Part shown: positions 24,301 to 38,260 of the stretch, in pieces
Layout of the letters: every line of letters starts with the position of its first letter
Numbering within the stretch: the stretch's first letter is position 1
NCBI GenBank assembly: GCA_949358305.1
Contig: OX442314.1
Location: 42,604,581 to 42,664,580, forward strand
Direction of reading: 5' to 3'
DNA: 60,000 nt
From: Strigamia acuminata
Lineage: Eukaryota; Arthropoda; Chilopoda; Geophilomorpha; Linotaeniidae
Notes under the pieces: model-generated
The model's database searches: none
What the model saw: only the letters and a program-made list of their open reading frames with translations
Told to the model about the DNA's origin: nothing
Made by a program: the position numbers and the translations under genes

Positions 24301-24608
24301 ATGACTTACCAACTTTATCGCAACACGAGTTTGGGAAATGCTCTGCAAGACACGTTGGACGATTTTATTCAAAGTCAACACATTTCGCCGCAGCTAGCGC
24401 TTAAAGTTCTCCAGCAATTCGACAAAGCCATCAACACTGCACTTGCAACGCGGGTGAAGACAGATTAACATTCAAGGTAGATCGTTTGGAAACGTACCGA
24501 TTGATGGACCGCGTGTGGACATTCGAGTTAAGAGGCGTCGATTTCACTCAAATGCCGCAATTGCCGAAATTAGATAAAGTGAAAATAGTTGCGTGCGACG
24601 CCAAATAA
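24301..24608 (+). pseudogene. GTF2A2: TFIIA gamma copy, frameshifted (unit 4)
   Basis: Same sequence as the copies in A-type units, although the lectin in this unit is B type. Confidence 0.85.
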
Positions 24609-24942
24609 TCGTTAAACTTTTGTTTTCCTTTAATTTCTGTCCGTCTAATGCACCGTATAAACAAGTAAATAAAAATATTGAATTAATCATTTTAATTTAT
24701 TGCAATTCGTAGAAAAAATGTGTGTTTTGAAAACACACATTTTTTCTACGAAATGACGTCATCGTCCATGAAAACACTGTTTTCAAAGAAACGCAGAAAT
24801 AACTTTCTGCGTGATCAACAACGAACACAGTAATTTGACCGGTGAAGAATAATTCATAATCACCACAAACAATCAACATTTTCTTTCACGAGACATTCAG
24901 TCACGTTATTAAAACCAATAAAACCACTTTTCGCGCTGCAAG

Positions 24943-26428
24943 TCGATTGAAATTTGACATAAACTTGTCAAAGTTTGACCAAAATTGGGAGAAATTTGTC
25001 AAATATTGTCAAAATTTGGCAAAATTTGTCAAAAAAATTTGTCAAATACCATACTGCCTCGATTAAACGCCGGACGTAACTAAGCGCCGGGACTCGATTA
25101 AACGCCGGGGGCTCGGCGGCGTGTAGTGCACTCATAAATGCCGCCCCTAACCGACCCGCCCGGCGGTGGGTCGGGTCGAAAAAAATTAATGAACGCCCCG
25201 GCGTTTATTCGAGGCAGGACAGTTATTGTCAAAAATTGTGAGTAATTTGTCAAAATATGAGAAAAATTTGAGAAAAAGATGAGAAAAAGTTGAGAAAAAG
25301 TTGAGAAAAAGTTGAGAAAAAGTTGAGAAAAAGTTGAGAAAAAGTTGAGAAAAAGTTGAGAAAAAGTTGAGAAAAAGTTGAGAAAAAGTTGAGAAAAAGT
25401 TAAGAAAAAGTTGAGAAAAATTTGAGAAAAAGTTGAGAAAAAGTTGAGAAAAAGTTGAGAAAAAGTTGAGAAAAAGTTGAGAAAAAGTTGAGAAAAAGTT
25501 GAGAAAAAGTTGAGAAAAAGTCGAGAAAAAGTCGAGAAAAAGTTGAGAAAAATTTGAGAAAAAGTTGAGAAAAATTTGAGAAAAATTTGAGAAAAATTTG
25601 ACAAATTTTGACATATTTTGAGAAATTTTGAGAAATTTTGCAGAAAATTTTGACAAACTTTGACTTATTTTGACAAATTTTGAGAAATTTTGAGAAATTT
25701 TGCTCAAATTTTGACAAACTTTGACATATTTTGAGAATTTTTGAGAAATTTTGAGAAATTTTGCCTAAATTTTGACAAACTTTGACATATTTTGACAAGT
25801 TTTGAGAAATTTTGCTCAAATTCTGACAAACTTTGACATATTTTGACAAATTTTGAGAATTTTTCTCAAATTTTTCTCAAATTTTTCTCAAATTTTGAGA
25901 AATTTTGAGAATTTTTCTCAAATTTTTCTCAAATTTTTCTCAAATTTTGAGAAATTTTGACAAATTTTAAGAGATTTTGAGAAATTTTGAGAAATTTTGA
26001 CAAATTTTGACAAATTTTGACAAATTTTGACAAGTTTTGAGAAATTTTGCTCAAATTCTGACAAACTTTGACATATTTTGACAAATTTTGAGAATTTTTC
26101 TCAAATTTTTCTCAAATTTTTCTCAAATTTTGAGAAATTTTGACAAATTTTAAGAGATTTTGAGAAATTTTGAGAAATTTTGACAAATTTTGACAAATTT
26201 TGACAAATTTTGACAAGTTTTGAGAAATTTTGCTCAAATTCTGACAAACTTTGACATATTTTGACAAATTTTGAGAATTTTTCTCAAATTTTTCTCAAAT
26301 TTTTCTCAAATTTTGAGAAATTTTGACAAATTTTAAGAGATTTTGAGAAATTTTGAGAAATTTTGACAAATTTTGACAAATTTTGACAAATTTTGGCATA
26401 TTTTGACATATTTTGACATATTTTTTAG
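24943..26428. repeat. 11-bp-period minisatellite, unit 5 (1486 bp)
   Basis: 22 bp (two 11-bp repeats) longer than in units 2-4, from two extra gttgagaaaaa copies near 25300-25400. This is a length step expected from slippage. Confidence 0.88.
25054..25217. mobile_element. GC-rich foldback MITE (unit 5)
   Basis: Intact copy inside the minisatellite. Confidence 0.7.
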
Positions 26429-27119
26429 TTAAATAAATACAAAATTTTATCCCTTCTTCAATTTTCCATTTGCCAAATTTTATTACCGTCAAACAATTCT
26501 ATCGAACACGGCTCAACAATCACAAAATGCATAATGGCTGCCTAACTCGCTCCTAACTCGGTCCTCACCCAACCAGCTCTCACCAACAAATGGCACAATC
26601 CTGTCTGTGCACAACATCTTTATATAGACTACACTATATATACCCTGTACTAGGATATATACAGACCTATACCTACATATATAATAATATAATGTTTTGT
26701 ACCTATCTACAAATAAGTAGGCTTAAATTTAGCATTGAATTCAATGTTAATCGCGGAACAAGTAGAGAATATGACGTTTTTCATTCAGCTCCATGATCAC
26801 AGATCATCACCTCAGTTTGCAGTATTTACTCGCTAGAGTGCGCAACAAGTACGACTTTCCCGCCTATCCATCGTGCTGGCACAATGGCCGACCGCCTTCT
26901 CCTTACTTGTTAGTCGCAATTCTCCAACGTCGTGTGCAACCAGTTCACCTAGGATGTCTCAAAGTGACAAACTACAAAATACTGGGACAAACAAAAATCA
27001 CAATCCATCGCCGAGAAAATCGTCCGAAGCGCGAACCAACACATCGAATCGAATCGAATCGAAACCATCACAAACAATCAAACACGGCACGGGTTAACTA
27101 ACATTGCAGCGAGTCGGAA

Positions 27120-28125
27120 ATGTGGGAGGGAAGAAGAGCGTGAGATAGAAAGTCCGGGTATGCGATTTCGAATTTGAACTGACAAACAAGCTTTACTTGA
27201 TTTAATTAATTTCTCGTTTGACAGCAAGAAAAAAATCCTCTGGATAATATTGGCTGTGCTTTGTTGCTGTTGCTGCTTTATTTGCGTAGCAGTCCTGGGT
27301 GCAATACTCGGATACGCGATCATCGGTGGAGGCGGATCCGCTAAAGGACAAGGAGCGTTCGAACCCGGAGGTTTATTTGGCGGTGAGTCCGATAAAAATT
27401 GCCCTCGAATACTTTGCACTGAAGCGACTCGTAATTCTGATTGCAGAACCGCTAGACTATTGTCCCCCGACCAGAACGAAAGCTACAAACGTTCCTCCGG
27501 TCAAAAAACTGGATTTCTCCAAGGCGGATAAAAGTCAAACGACGCAGAGTAGCGACTATACACGAATCACGGCTGCGGAACAGTTTTCGGTCGAGTTCGC
27601 GGTAGATGCCGATTCGTTTACTTGTAGCCACACTTCCTCAGGCGAGCCGCTGGACAAGACACCGTGGTGGCGACTTGATATGACTGTCCAGCACGTGATT
27701 GATAACGTGGTTTTTGTGGGTAGAAAAGGCTTCTGTGAGTTGAAATGTGCGCGCTTGTGCGCGCTTGTGCAATGTGCAGGTGTTGAGCAATTGTAATTGT
27801 ATTTGCAGCTGCGAGGGACAACGATATGGAGGTTCGAGTCGGCGATCACATCGATGGGGTTGGTATACTCGGGCCATTCTCCAAGAACGGATTGTGTAAT
27901 GAATTTCGAGGCGTGCGAGAAGCGGGGAAGGACATTGATTTCAAATGTCCACCGACGCTGATAGGGCGATACATAACGGTGCAGAAGATTAAGTACAAAA
28001 GTTATCTCGTTCTAACTATTTGTACGCTGGAGATTAATGGATACGTGGTGCCACCGCCAGCGCCACCGCCAGCGCCACCGCCAAAAAGACGACAGAAAAG
28101 ATTGATTCGCAACTGGTTTCACTAA
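27120..28125 (+). CDS. F-type-lectin-like membrane protein, array copy 5 (B type)
   Basis: Exons 27120-27139, 27225-27382, 27447-27734 and 27809-28125; 260 residues. I saw no coding difference from copy 4, including the 3-bp deletion giving SSGEP and the longer intron 3. Confidence 0.68.
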
Positions 28126-29247
28126 TATTTATTAGTTGAATATGGTATATTCTCTGATGACTTGTTCTAATGTTATGTTTTGTTAAGCATCGTTTATGAA
28201 TGAGAAAAAATAAACGTTTGTGTAAAATGTTGCGTTTTCTTTTGCTTTATTCGAATTTTCAGAAAATAAATGGAAGGCACTTTTAGCTCCAAAGTCCGAA
28301 CTTAGTTTGCAATGCAACATCCGGCTATTTTATGCAAAACGGTATGGACTAATCGTCAGCTGTCAATCGTCAGCTGGCAGCTGGCAGCTGACGAATCGGA
28401 TTATCTGGCTAATCCCCAAAAAACGCCGAAACTAATCGGCAGCTGTCAGCTGTCAATAGTCAGCTGCCGGTTTTTGGCCGACAGCTGCGCCGATTTTCGA
28501 CCGTCAGCTGCGCTGGTTTTTGGCGGACAGCTGCCGACTGTCGACCGTCAGCTGATAACATGAAATAAATTAAATACACTCGAAAATAACATAAAAACCT
28601 GAAATAAACTCGAAAAAAAACATGAAAACATGAAATAAACTCGATAAAAACCTGAAAACAAATGAAATAAACATATGTAAACAGATGAAATAAACATGTA
28701 AACAGATAAAATATTAAACATGAAAACATAAAATACACGCAAGTTTAAAAAAATATTCTTAACTAACTTTTACATGTTGACCTGTTTCAGAGGAATATGA
28801 TCCGCGTGTAGAATTCCTTTTTGAACCTTGATCGCAAGTGCTTTCAAATTATCTTCAATGAAAATTTAGTGAAATTTAAATTTTTTAATGGTAAACTTAC
28901 TAAAATTTAAATTTTTTAATGGTAAACTTACTAAAATTTAAATTTTTTAATGGTAAACTTACTAAAATTTAAATTTTTTAATGGTAAACTTACTAAAATT
29001 TAAATTTTTTAATGAAGAATTTAATGAAATTTGGGGGTAGAAATATATATTTGCAAAAGTGCGCGGAGAACAAGAGAAACCATCTAAAATAAATAGATGA
29101 TAACACTCGGATAAAACAAATTTCAATTAAAAAATCTCGCAGATGAAAAAACCGAGGAAACAAACAACGAAGATGAGGCAGATGAGAATCTAGTTGCTTC
29201 GGGATAACATTTGGCACACGTCACAAGAACGTTCCCGCATTCACCAA

Positions 29248-29792
29248 TATACAGGGTGTCCTGCCGAACACCTACCAGGTGAATTATTTCACAATCATGT
29301 AAATTTAAAAATATTTTTGATTATGAATTTAAGTAAATGACATGTGACGAATTCAATGAAACATGTTAAATTCATGTGACATTGTTGCATCACTGTTTTG
29401 CATCTCGTAACTTTTAAACCAACAATGCTACGCAAAACATGTCAATTGCAAAGTTGTAGAGAACCATCTAATTAGTTTAGAACTGTTCTTAAAAAAATTA
29501 TTTTTTACTGAAATGTTTTGAGAAAAAAAGGTTTTAAATGTTAGTCTACTCAGCTTTGTAACCTAAAACTATCATGTGGAATGTATTTCCAAAATAAATT
29601 ATTTCCTTTCTTATGTGTTTCCTTACTTCTACTTACAAATATGACCCAATAAAGTGTCTTAATTGAGGATTAGCTAGGTTGCCTCAATAGTTTTAAGTTA
29701 CAAAGCTGAGTTACAAAGCTGAGTAGACTAACATTTCAAACCTTTTTTCTCAAAACTTTTCAGTAAGAGATAATTTTTTTTAAGAACAGTTC
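29248..29792. mobile_element. Foldback MITE, right arm truncated (unit 5)
   Basis: The element breaks after 'aagaacagttc' and joins directly to 'acaaaactattg', which normally lies downstream of the MITE. About 247 bp are missing. The same junction occurs in unit 8. Confidence 0.8.
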
Positions 29793-29859
29793 ACAAAACT
29801 ATTGTACAGCCGTTGTCGACATTCGTTGAATCAGTGTTTGGTATTTTCACGCATTCAGA

Positions 29860-30167
29860 ATGACTTACCAACTTTATCGCAACACGAGTTTGGGAAATGC
29901 TCTGCAAGACACGTTGGACGATTTTATTCAAAGTCAACACATTTCGCCGCAGCTAGCGCTTAAAGTTCTCCAGCAATTCGACAAAGCCATCAACACTGCA
30001 CTTGCAACGCGGGTGAAGACAGATTAACATTCAAGGTAGATCGTTTGGAAACGTACCGATTGATGGACCGCGTGTGGACATTCGAGTTAAGAGGCGTCGA
30101 TTTCACTCAAATGCCGCAATTGCCGAAATTAGATAAAGTGAAAATAGTTGCGTGCGACGCCAAATAA
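29860..30167 (+). pseudogene. GTF2A2: TFIIA gamma copy, frameshifted (unit 5)
   Basis: Coding part as at 1823. The upstream deletion that trims the MITE ends about 60 bp before the ATG and leaves the coding part whole. Confidence 0.85.
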
Positions 30168-30501
30168 TCGTTAAACTTTTGTTTTCCTTTAATTTCTGTC
30201 CGTCTAATGCACCGTATAAACAAGTAAATAAAAATATTGAATTAATCATTTTAATTTATTGCAATTCGTAGAAAAAATGTGTGTTTTGAAAACACACATT
30301 TTTTCTACGAAATGACGTCATCGTCCATGAAAACACTGTTTTCAAAGAAACGCAGAAATAACTTTCTGCGTGATCAACAACGAACACAGTAATTTGACCG
30401 GTGAAGAATAATTCATAATCACCACAAACAATCAACATTTTCTTTCACGAGACATTCAGTCACGTTATTAAAACCAATAAAACCACTTTTCGCGCTGCAA
30501 G

Positions 30502-31342
30502 TCGATTGAAATTTGACATAAACTTGTCAAAGTTTGACCAAAATTGGGAGAAATTTGTCAAATATTGTCAAAATTTGGCAAAATTTGTCAAAAAAATTTG
30601 TCAAATACCATACTGCCTCGATTAAACGCCGGACGTAACTAAGCGCCGGGACTCGATTAAACGCCGGGGGCTCGGCGGCGTGTAGTGCACTCATAAATGC
30701 CGCCCCTAACCGACCCGCCCGGCGGTGGGTCGGGTCGAAAAAAATTAATGAACGCCCCGGCGTTTATTCGAGGCAGGACAGTTATTGTCAAAAATTGTGA
30801 GTAATTTGTCAAAATATGAGAAAAATTTGAGAAAAAGATGAGAAAAAGTTGAGAAAAAGTTGAGAAAAAGTTGAGAAAAAGTTGAGAAAAAGTTGAGAAA
30901 AAGTTGAGAAAAATTTGAGAAAAAGTTGAGAAAAAGTTGAGAAAAAGTTGAGAAAAAGTTGAGAAAAATTTGAGAAAAATTTGAGAAAAATTTGACAAAT
31001 TTTGACATATTTTGAGAAATTTTGAGAAATTTTGCTCAAATTTTGACAAACTTTGACATATTTTGAGAATTTTTGAGAAATTTTGAGAAATTTTGCCTAA
31101 ATTTTGACAAACTTTGACATATTTTGACAAGTTTTGAGAAATTTTGCTCAAATTCTGACAAACTTTGACATATTTTGACAAATTTTGAGAATTTTTCTCA
31201 AATTTTTCTCAAATTTTTCTCAAATTTTGAGAAATTTTGACAAATTTTAAGAGATTTTGAGAAATTTTGAGAAATTTTGACAAATTTTGACAAATTTTGA
31301 CAAATTTTGGCATATTTTGACATATTTTGACATATTTTTTAG
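30502..31342. repeat. 11-bp-period minisatellite, unit 6 (841 bp)
   Basis: Shortest block in the array. It lacks the higher-order copies and also the 'cagaaaattttgacaaactttgac' type segment (near 3030 in unit 1). Confidence 0.88.
30613..30776. mobile_element. GC-rich foldback MITE (unit 6)
   Basis: Intact copy inside the minisatellite. Confidence 0.7.
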
Positions 31343-32033
31343 TTAAATAAATACAAAATTTTATCCCTTCTTCAATTTTCCATTTGCCAAATTTTATTAC
31401 CGTCAAACAATTCTATCGAACACGGCTCAACAATCACAAAATGCATAATGGCTGCCTAACTCGCTCCTAACTCGGTCCTCACCCAACCAGCTCTCACCAA
31501 CAAATGGCACAATCCTGTCTGTGCACAACATCTTTATATAGACTACACTATATATACCCTGTACTAGGATATATACAGACCTATACCTACATATATAATA
31601 ATATAATGTTTTGTACCTATCTACAAATAAGTAGGCTTAAATTTAGCATTGAATTCAATGTTAATCGCGGAACAAGTAGAGAATATGACGTTTTTCATTC
31701 AGCTCCATGATCACAGATCATCACCTCAGTTTGCAGTATTTACTCGCTAGAGTGCGCAACAAGTACGACTTTCCCGCCTATCCATCGTGCTGGCACAATG
31801 GCCGACCGCCTTCTCCTTACTTGTTAGTCGCAATTCTCCAACGTCGTGTGCAACCAGTTCACCTAGGATGTCTCAAAGTGACAAACTACAAAATACTGGG
31901 ACAAACAAAAATCACAATCCATCGCCGAGAAAATCGTCCGAAGCGCGAACCAACACATCGAATCGAATCGAATCGAAACCATCACAAACAATCAAACACG
32001 GCACGGGTTAACTAACATTGCAGCGAGTCGGAA

Positions 32034-33042
32034 ATGTGGGAGGGAAGAAGAGCGTGAGATAGAAAGTCCGGGTATGCGATTTCGAATTTGAACTGACAAA
32101 CAAGCTTTACTTGATTTAATTAATTTCTCGTTTGACAGCAAGAAAAAAATCCTCTGGATAATATTGGCTGTGCTTTGTTGCTGTTGCTGCTTTATTTGCG
32201 TAGCAGTCCTGGGTGCAATACTCGGATACGCGATCATCGGTGGAGGCGGATCCGCTAAAGGACAAGGAGCGTTCGAACCCGGAGGTTTATTTGGCGGTGA
32301 GTCCGATAAAAATTGCCCTCGAATACTTTGCACTGAAGCGACTCGTAATTCTGATTGCAGAACCGCTAGACTATTGTCCCCCGACCAGAACGAAAGCTAC
32401 AAACGTTCCTCCGGTCAAAAAACTGGATTTCTCCAAGGCGGATAAAAGTCAAACGACGCAGAGTAGCGACTATACACGAATCACGGCTGCGGAACAGTTT
32501 TCGGTCGAGTTCGCGGTAGATGCCGATTCGTTTACTTGTAGCCACACTTCCTCGTCAGGCGAGCCGCTGGACAAGACACCGTGGTGGCGACTTGATATGA
32601 CTGTCCAGCACGTGATTGATAACGTGGTTTTTGTGGGTAGAAAAGGCTTCTGTGAGTTGAAATGTGCGCGCTTGTGCGCGCTTGTGCAATGTGCAGGTGT
32701 TGAGCAATTGTAATTGTATTTGCAGCTGCGAGGGACAACGATATGGAGGTTCGAGTCGGCGATCACATCGATGGGGTTGGTATACTCGGGCCATTCTCCA
32801 AGAACGGATTGTGTAATGAATTTCGAGGCGTGCGAGAAGCGGGGAAGGACATTGATTTCAAATGTCCACCGACGCTGATAGGGCGATACATAACGGTGCA
32901 GAAGATTAAGTACAAAAGTTATCTCGTTCTAACTATTTGTACGCTGGAGATTAATGGATACGTGGTGCCACCGCCAGCGCCACCGCCAGCGCCACCGCCA
33001 AAAAGACGACAGAAAAGATTGATTCGCAACTGGTTTCACTAA
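32034..33042 (+). CDS. F-type-lectin-like membrane protein, array copy 6 (B type with A-like serine)
   Basis: Exons 32034-32053, 32139-32296, 32361-32651 and 32726-33042; 261 residues. It has the B-type DYC, longer intron 3 and PPPAPPPAPPPKRRQKR tail, but keeps the third serine (SSSGEP) as in A type. It is therefore either the ancestral B form or an A/B mosaic. Confidence 0.68.
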
Positions 33043-34164
33043 TATTTATTAGTTGAATATGGTATATTCTCTGATGACTTGTTCTAATGTTATGTTTTGT
33101 TAAGCATCGTTTATGAATGAGAAAAAATAAACGTTTGTGTAAAATGTTGCGTTTTCTTTTGCTTTATTCGAATTTTCAGAAAATAAATGGAAGGCACTTT
33201 TAGCTCCAAAGTCCGAACTTAGTTTGCAATGCAACATCCGGCTATTTTATGCAAAACGGTATGGACTAATCGTCAGCTGTCAATCGTCAGCTGGCAGCTG
33301 GCAGCTGACGAATCGGATTATCTGGCTAATCCCCAAAAAACGCCGAAACTAATCGGCAGCTGTCAGCTGTCAATAGTCAGCTGCCGGTTTTTGGCCGACA
33401 GCTGCGCCGATTTTCGACCGTCAGCTGCGCTGGTTTTTGGCGGACAGCTGCCGACTGTCGACCGTCAGCTGATAACATGAAATAAATTAAATACACTCGA
33501 AAATAACATAAAAACCTGAAATAAACTCGAAAAAAAACATGAAAACATGAAATAAACTCGATAAAAACCTGAAAACAAATGAAATAAACATATGTAAACA
33601 GATGAAATAAACATGTAAACAGATAAAATATTAAACATGAAAACATAAAATACACGCAAGTTTAAAAAAATATTCTTAACTAACTTTTACATGTTGACCT
33701 GTTTCAGAGGAATATGATCCGCGTGTAGAATTCCTTTTTGAACCTTGATCGCAAGTGCTTTCAAATTATCTTCAATGAAAATTTAGTGAAATTTAAATTT
33801 TTTAATGGTAAACTTACTAAAATTTAAATTTTTTAATGGTAAACTTACTAAAATTTAAATTTTTTAATGGTAAACTTACTAAAATTTAAATTTTTTAATG
33901 GTAAACTTACTAAAATTTAAATTTTTTAATGAAGAATTTAATGAAATTTGGGGGTAGAAATATATATTTGCAAAAGTGCGCGGAGAACAAGAGAAACCAT
34001 CTAAAATAAATAGATGATAACACTCGGATAAAACAAATTTCAATTAAAAAATCTCGCAGATGAAAAAACCGAGGAAACAAACAACGAAGATGAGGCAGAT
34101 GAGAATCTAGTTGCTTCGGGATAACATTTGGCACACGTCACAAGAACGTTCCCGCATTCACCAA

Positions 34165-34941
34165 TATACAGGGTGTCCTGCCGAACACCTACCAGGTGAA
34201 TTATTTCACAATCATGTAAATTTAAAAATACTTTTGATTATGAATTTAAGTAAATGACATGTGACGAATTCAATGAAACATGTTAAATTCATGTGACATT
34301 GTTGCATCACTGTTTTGCATCTCGTAACTTTTAAACCAACAATGCTACGCAAAACATGTCAATTGCAAAGTTGTAGAGAACCATCTAATTAGTTTAGAAC
34401 TGTTCTTAAAAAAATTATTTTTTACTGAAATGTTTTGAGAAAAAAAGGTTTTAAATGTTAGTCTACTCAGCTTTGTAACCTAAAACTATCATGTGGAATG
34501 TATTTCCAAAATAAATTATTTCCTTTCTTATGTGTTTCCTTACTTCTACTTACAAATATGACCCAATAAAGTGTCTTAATTGAGGATTAGCTAGGTTGCC
34601 TCAATAGTTTTAAGTTACAAAGCTGAGTTACAAAGCTGAGTAGACTAACATTTCAAACCTTTTTTCTCAAAACTTTTCAGTAAGAGATAATTTTTTTTAA
34701 GAACAGTTCTAGACTAATTAGAAGGTGCTCTACAACTTTGCAATTGACATTTTTTGTGTAGCATTGTTGGTTTAAAAGTTACGAGCTGCAAAACAGTGAT
34801 GCAACAATGTCACATGAATTTAACATGTTTCATTGAATTCGTCACATGTCATTGACTTAAATTCATAATCAAAAGTTTTTTTGAATTAACATGATTATGA
34901 AATAATTCACCTGGTAGGTGTTCGGCGGGACACCCTGTATA
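34165..34941. mobile_element. 777-bp foldback MITE (unit 6)
   Basis: Full-length copy, sharing the aaaatactttt variant with unit 4. Confidence 0.8.
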
Positions 34942-35025
34942 ACAACGCGGAATTAAACACAAAACTATTGTACAGCCGTTGTCGACATTCGTTGAATCAG
35001 TGTTTGGTATTTTCACGCATTCAGA

Positions 35026-35333
35026 ATGACTTACCAACTTTATCGCAACACGAGTTTGGGAAATGCTCTGCAAGACACGTTGGACGATTTTATTCAAAGT
35101 CAACACATTTCGCCGCAGCTAGCGCTTAAAGTTCTCCAGCAATTCGACAAAGCCATCAACACTGCACTTGCAACGCGGGTGAAGACAGATTAACATTCAA
35201 GGTAGATCGTTTGGAAACGTACCGATTGATGGACCGCGTGTGGACATTCGAGTTAAGAGGCGTCGATTTCACTCAAATGCCGCAATTGCCGAAATTAGAT
35301 AAAGTGAAAATAGTTGCGTGCGACGCCAAATAA
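35026..35333 (+). pseudogene. GTF2A2: TFIIA gamma copy, frameshifted (unit 6)
   Basis: Same two-frame structure; no additional change noted. Confidence 0.85.
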
Positions 35334-35667
35334 TCGTTAAACTTTTGTTTTCCTTTAATTTCTGTCCGTCTAATGCACCGTATAAACAAGTAAATAAAAA
35401 TATTGAATTAATCATTTTAATTTATTGCAATTCGTAGAAAAAATGTGTGTTTTGAAAACACACATTTTTTCTACGAAATGACGTCATCGTCCATGAAAAC
35501 ACTGTTTTCAAAGAAACGCAGAAATAACTTTCTGCGTGATCAACAACGAACACAGTAATTTGACCGGTGAAGAATAATTCATAATCACCACAAACAATCA
35601 ACATTTTCTTTCACGAGACATTCAGTCACGTTATTAAAACCAATAAAACCACTTTTCGCGCTGCAAG

Positions 35668-36570
35668 TCGATTGAAATTTGACATAAACTTGTCAAAGTT
35701 TGACCAAAATTGGGAGAAATTTGTCAAATATTGTCAAAATTTGGCAAAATTTGTCAAAAAAATTTGTCAAATACCATACTGCCTCGATTAAACGCCGGAC
35801 GTAACTAAGCGCCGGGACTCGATTAAACGCCGGGGGCTCGGCGGCGTGTAGTGCACTCATAAATGCCGCCCCTAACCGACCCGCCCGGCGGTGGGTCGGG
35901 TCGAAAAAAATTAATGAACGCCCCGGCGTTTATTCGAGGCAGGACAGTTATTGTCAAAAATTGTGAGTAATTTGTCAAAATATGAGAAAAATTTGAGAAA
36001 AAGATGAGAAAAAGTTGAGAAAAAGTTGAGAAAAAGTTGAGAAAAAGTTGAGAAAAAGTTGAGAAAAAGTTGAGAAAAATTTGAGAAAAAGTTGAGAAAA
36101 AGTTGAGAAAAAGTTGAGAAAAAGTTGAGAAAAATTTGAGAAAAATTTGAGAAAAATTTGACAAATTTTGACATATTTTGAGAAATTTTGAGAAATTTTG
36201 CAGAAAATTTTGACAAACTTTGACTTATTTTGACAAATTTTGAGAAATTTTGAGAAATTTTGCTCAAATTTTGACAAACTTTGACATATTTTGAGAATTT
36301 TTGAGAAATTTTGAGAAATTTTGCCTAAATTTTGACAAACTTTGACATATTTTGACAAGTTTTGAGAAATTTTGCTCAAATTCTGACAAACTTTGACATA
36401 TTTTGACAAATTTTGAGAATTTTTCTCAAATTTTTCTCAAATTTTTCTCAAATTTTGAGAAATTTTGACAAATTTTAAGAGATTTTGAGAAATTTTGAGA
36501 AATTTTGACAAATTTTGACAAATTTTGACAAATTTTGGCATATTTTGACATATTTTGACATATTTTTTAG
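35668..36570. repeat. 11-bp-period minisatellite, unit 7 (903 bp)
   Basis: 33 bp (three repeats) shorter than the 936-bp blocks of units 1 and 8, otherwise of the same layout. Confidence 0.88.
35779..35942. mobile_element. GC-rich foldback MITE (unit 7)
   Basis: Intact copy inside the minisatellite. Confidence 0.7.
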
Positions 36571-37261
36571 TTAAATAAATACAAAATTTTATCCCTTCTT
36601 CAATTTTCCATTTGCCAAATTTTATTACCGTCAAACAATTCTATCGAACACGGCTCAACAATCACAAAATGCATAATGGCTGCCTAACTCGCTCCTAACT
36701 CGGTCCTCACCCAACCAGCTCTCACCAACAAATGGCACAATCCTGTCTGTGCACAACATCTTTATATAGACTACACTATATATACCCTGTACTAGGATAT
36801 ATACAGACCTATACCTACATATATAATAATATAATGTTTTGTACCTATCTACAAATAAGTAGGCTTAAATTTAGCATTGAATTCAATGTTAATCGCGGAA
36901 CAAGTAGAGAATATGACGTTTTTCATTCAGCTCCATGATCACAGATCATCACCTCAGTTTGCAGTATTTACTCGCTAGAGTGCGCAACAAGTACGACTTT
37001 CCCGCCTATCCATCGTGCTGGCACAATGGCCGACCGCCTTCTCCTTACTTGTTAGTCGCAATTCTCCAACGTCGTGTGCAACCAGTTCACCTAGGATGTC
37101 TCAAAGTGACAAACTACAAAATACTGGGACAAACAAAAATCACAATCCATCGCCGAGAAAATCGTCCGAAGCGCGAACCAACACATCGAATCGAATCGAA
37201 TCGAAACCATCACAAACAATCAAACACGGCACGGGTTAACTAACATTGCAGCGAGTCGGAA

Positions 37262-38260
37262 ATGTGGGAGGGAAGAAGAGCGTGAGATAGAAAGTCCGGG
37301 TATGCGATTTCGAATTTGAACTGACAAACAAGCTTTACTTGATTTAATTAATTTCTCGTTTGACAGCAAGAAAAAAATCCTCTGGATAATATTGGCTGTG
37401 CTTTGTTGCTGTTGCTGCTTTATTTGCGTAGCAGTCCTGGGTGCAATACTCGGATACGCGATCATCGGTGGAGGCGGATCCGCTAAAGGACAAGGAGCGT
37501 TCGAACCCGGAGGTTTATTTGGCGGTGAGTCCGATAAAAATTGCCCTCGAATACTTTGCACTGAAGCGACTCGTAATTCTGATTGCAGAACCGCTAAACT
37601 ATTGTCCCCCGACCAGAACGAAAGCTACAAACGTTCCTCCGGTCAAAAAACTGGATTTCTCCAAGGCGGATAAAAGTCAAACGACGCAGAGTAGCGACTA
37701 TACACGAATCACGGCTGCGGAACAGTTTTCGGTCGAGTTCGCGGTAGATGCCGATTCGTTTACTTGTAGCCACACTTCCTCGTCAGGCGAGCCGCTGGAC
37801 AAGACACCGTGGTGGCGACTTGATATGACTGTCCAGCACGTGATTGATAACGTGGTTTTTGTGGGTAGAAAAGGCTTCTGTGAGTTGAAATGTGCGCGCT
37901 TGTGCGTGCAGGTGTTGAGCAATTGTAATTGTATTTGCAGATGCGAGAGACAACGATATGGAGGTTCGAGTCGGCGATCACATCGATGGGGTTGGTATAC
38001 TCGGGCCATTCTCCAAGAACGGATTGTGTAATGAATTTCGAGGCGTGCGAGAAGCGGGGAAGGACATTGATTTCAAATGTCCACCGACGCTGATAGGGCG
38101 ATACATAACGGTGCAGAAGATTAAGTACAAAAGTTATCTCGTTCTAACTATTTGTACGCTGGAGATTAATGGATACGTAGTGCCACCGCCGGCGCCACTG
38201 CCGGCGCCACGAAAGCAAGAAAGACGACAGAAAAGATTGATTCGCAACTGGTTTCACTAA
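37262..38260 (+). CDS. F-type-lectin-like membrane protein, array copy 7 (A type)
   Basis: Exons 37262-37281, 37367-37524, 37589-37879 and 37941-38260; 262 residues. It is A type although its left neighbour is B type. Open frame and intact splice sites. Confidence 0.68.

Larger units (their letters stand above)
19000..24785 (+). repeat. Tandem array unit 4 (mosaic)
   Basis: 5786 bp. It starts like units 2 and 3 (same 1464-bp minisatellite) but carries a B-type lectin, B-type CAGCTG region ('gattttcgaccg') and five 31-bp repeat cores. The switch from A to B lies between about 20620 and 21640. Confidence 0.88.
24786..30344 (+). repeat. Tandem array unit 5
   Basis: 5559 bp. Longest minisatellite (1486 bp), B-type lectin, five 31-bp cores, and a foldback MITE that has lost its outer right arm. 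Confidence 0.9.
30345..35510 (+). repeat. Tandem array unit 6
   Basis: 5166 bp. Shortest minisatellite (841 bp), B-type lectin, five 31-bp cores, full MITE. Confidence 0.9.
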
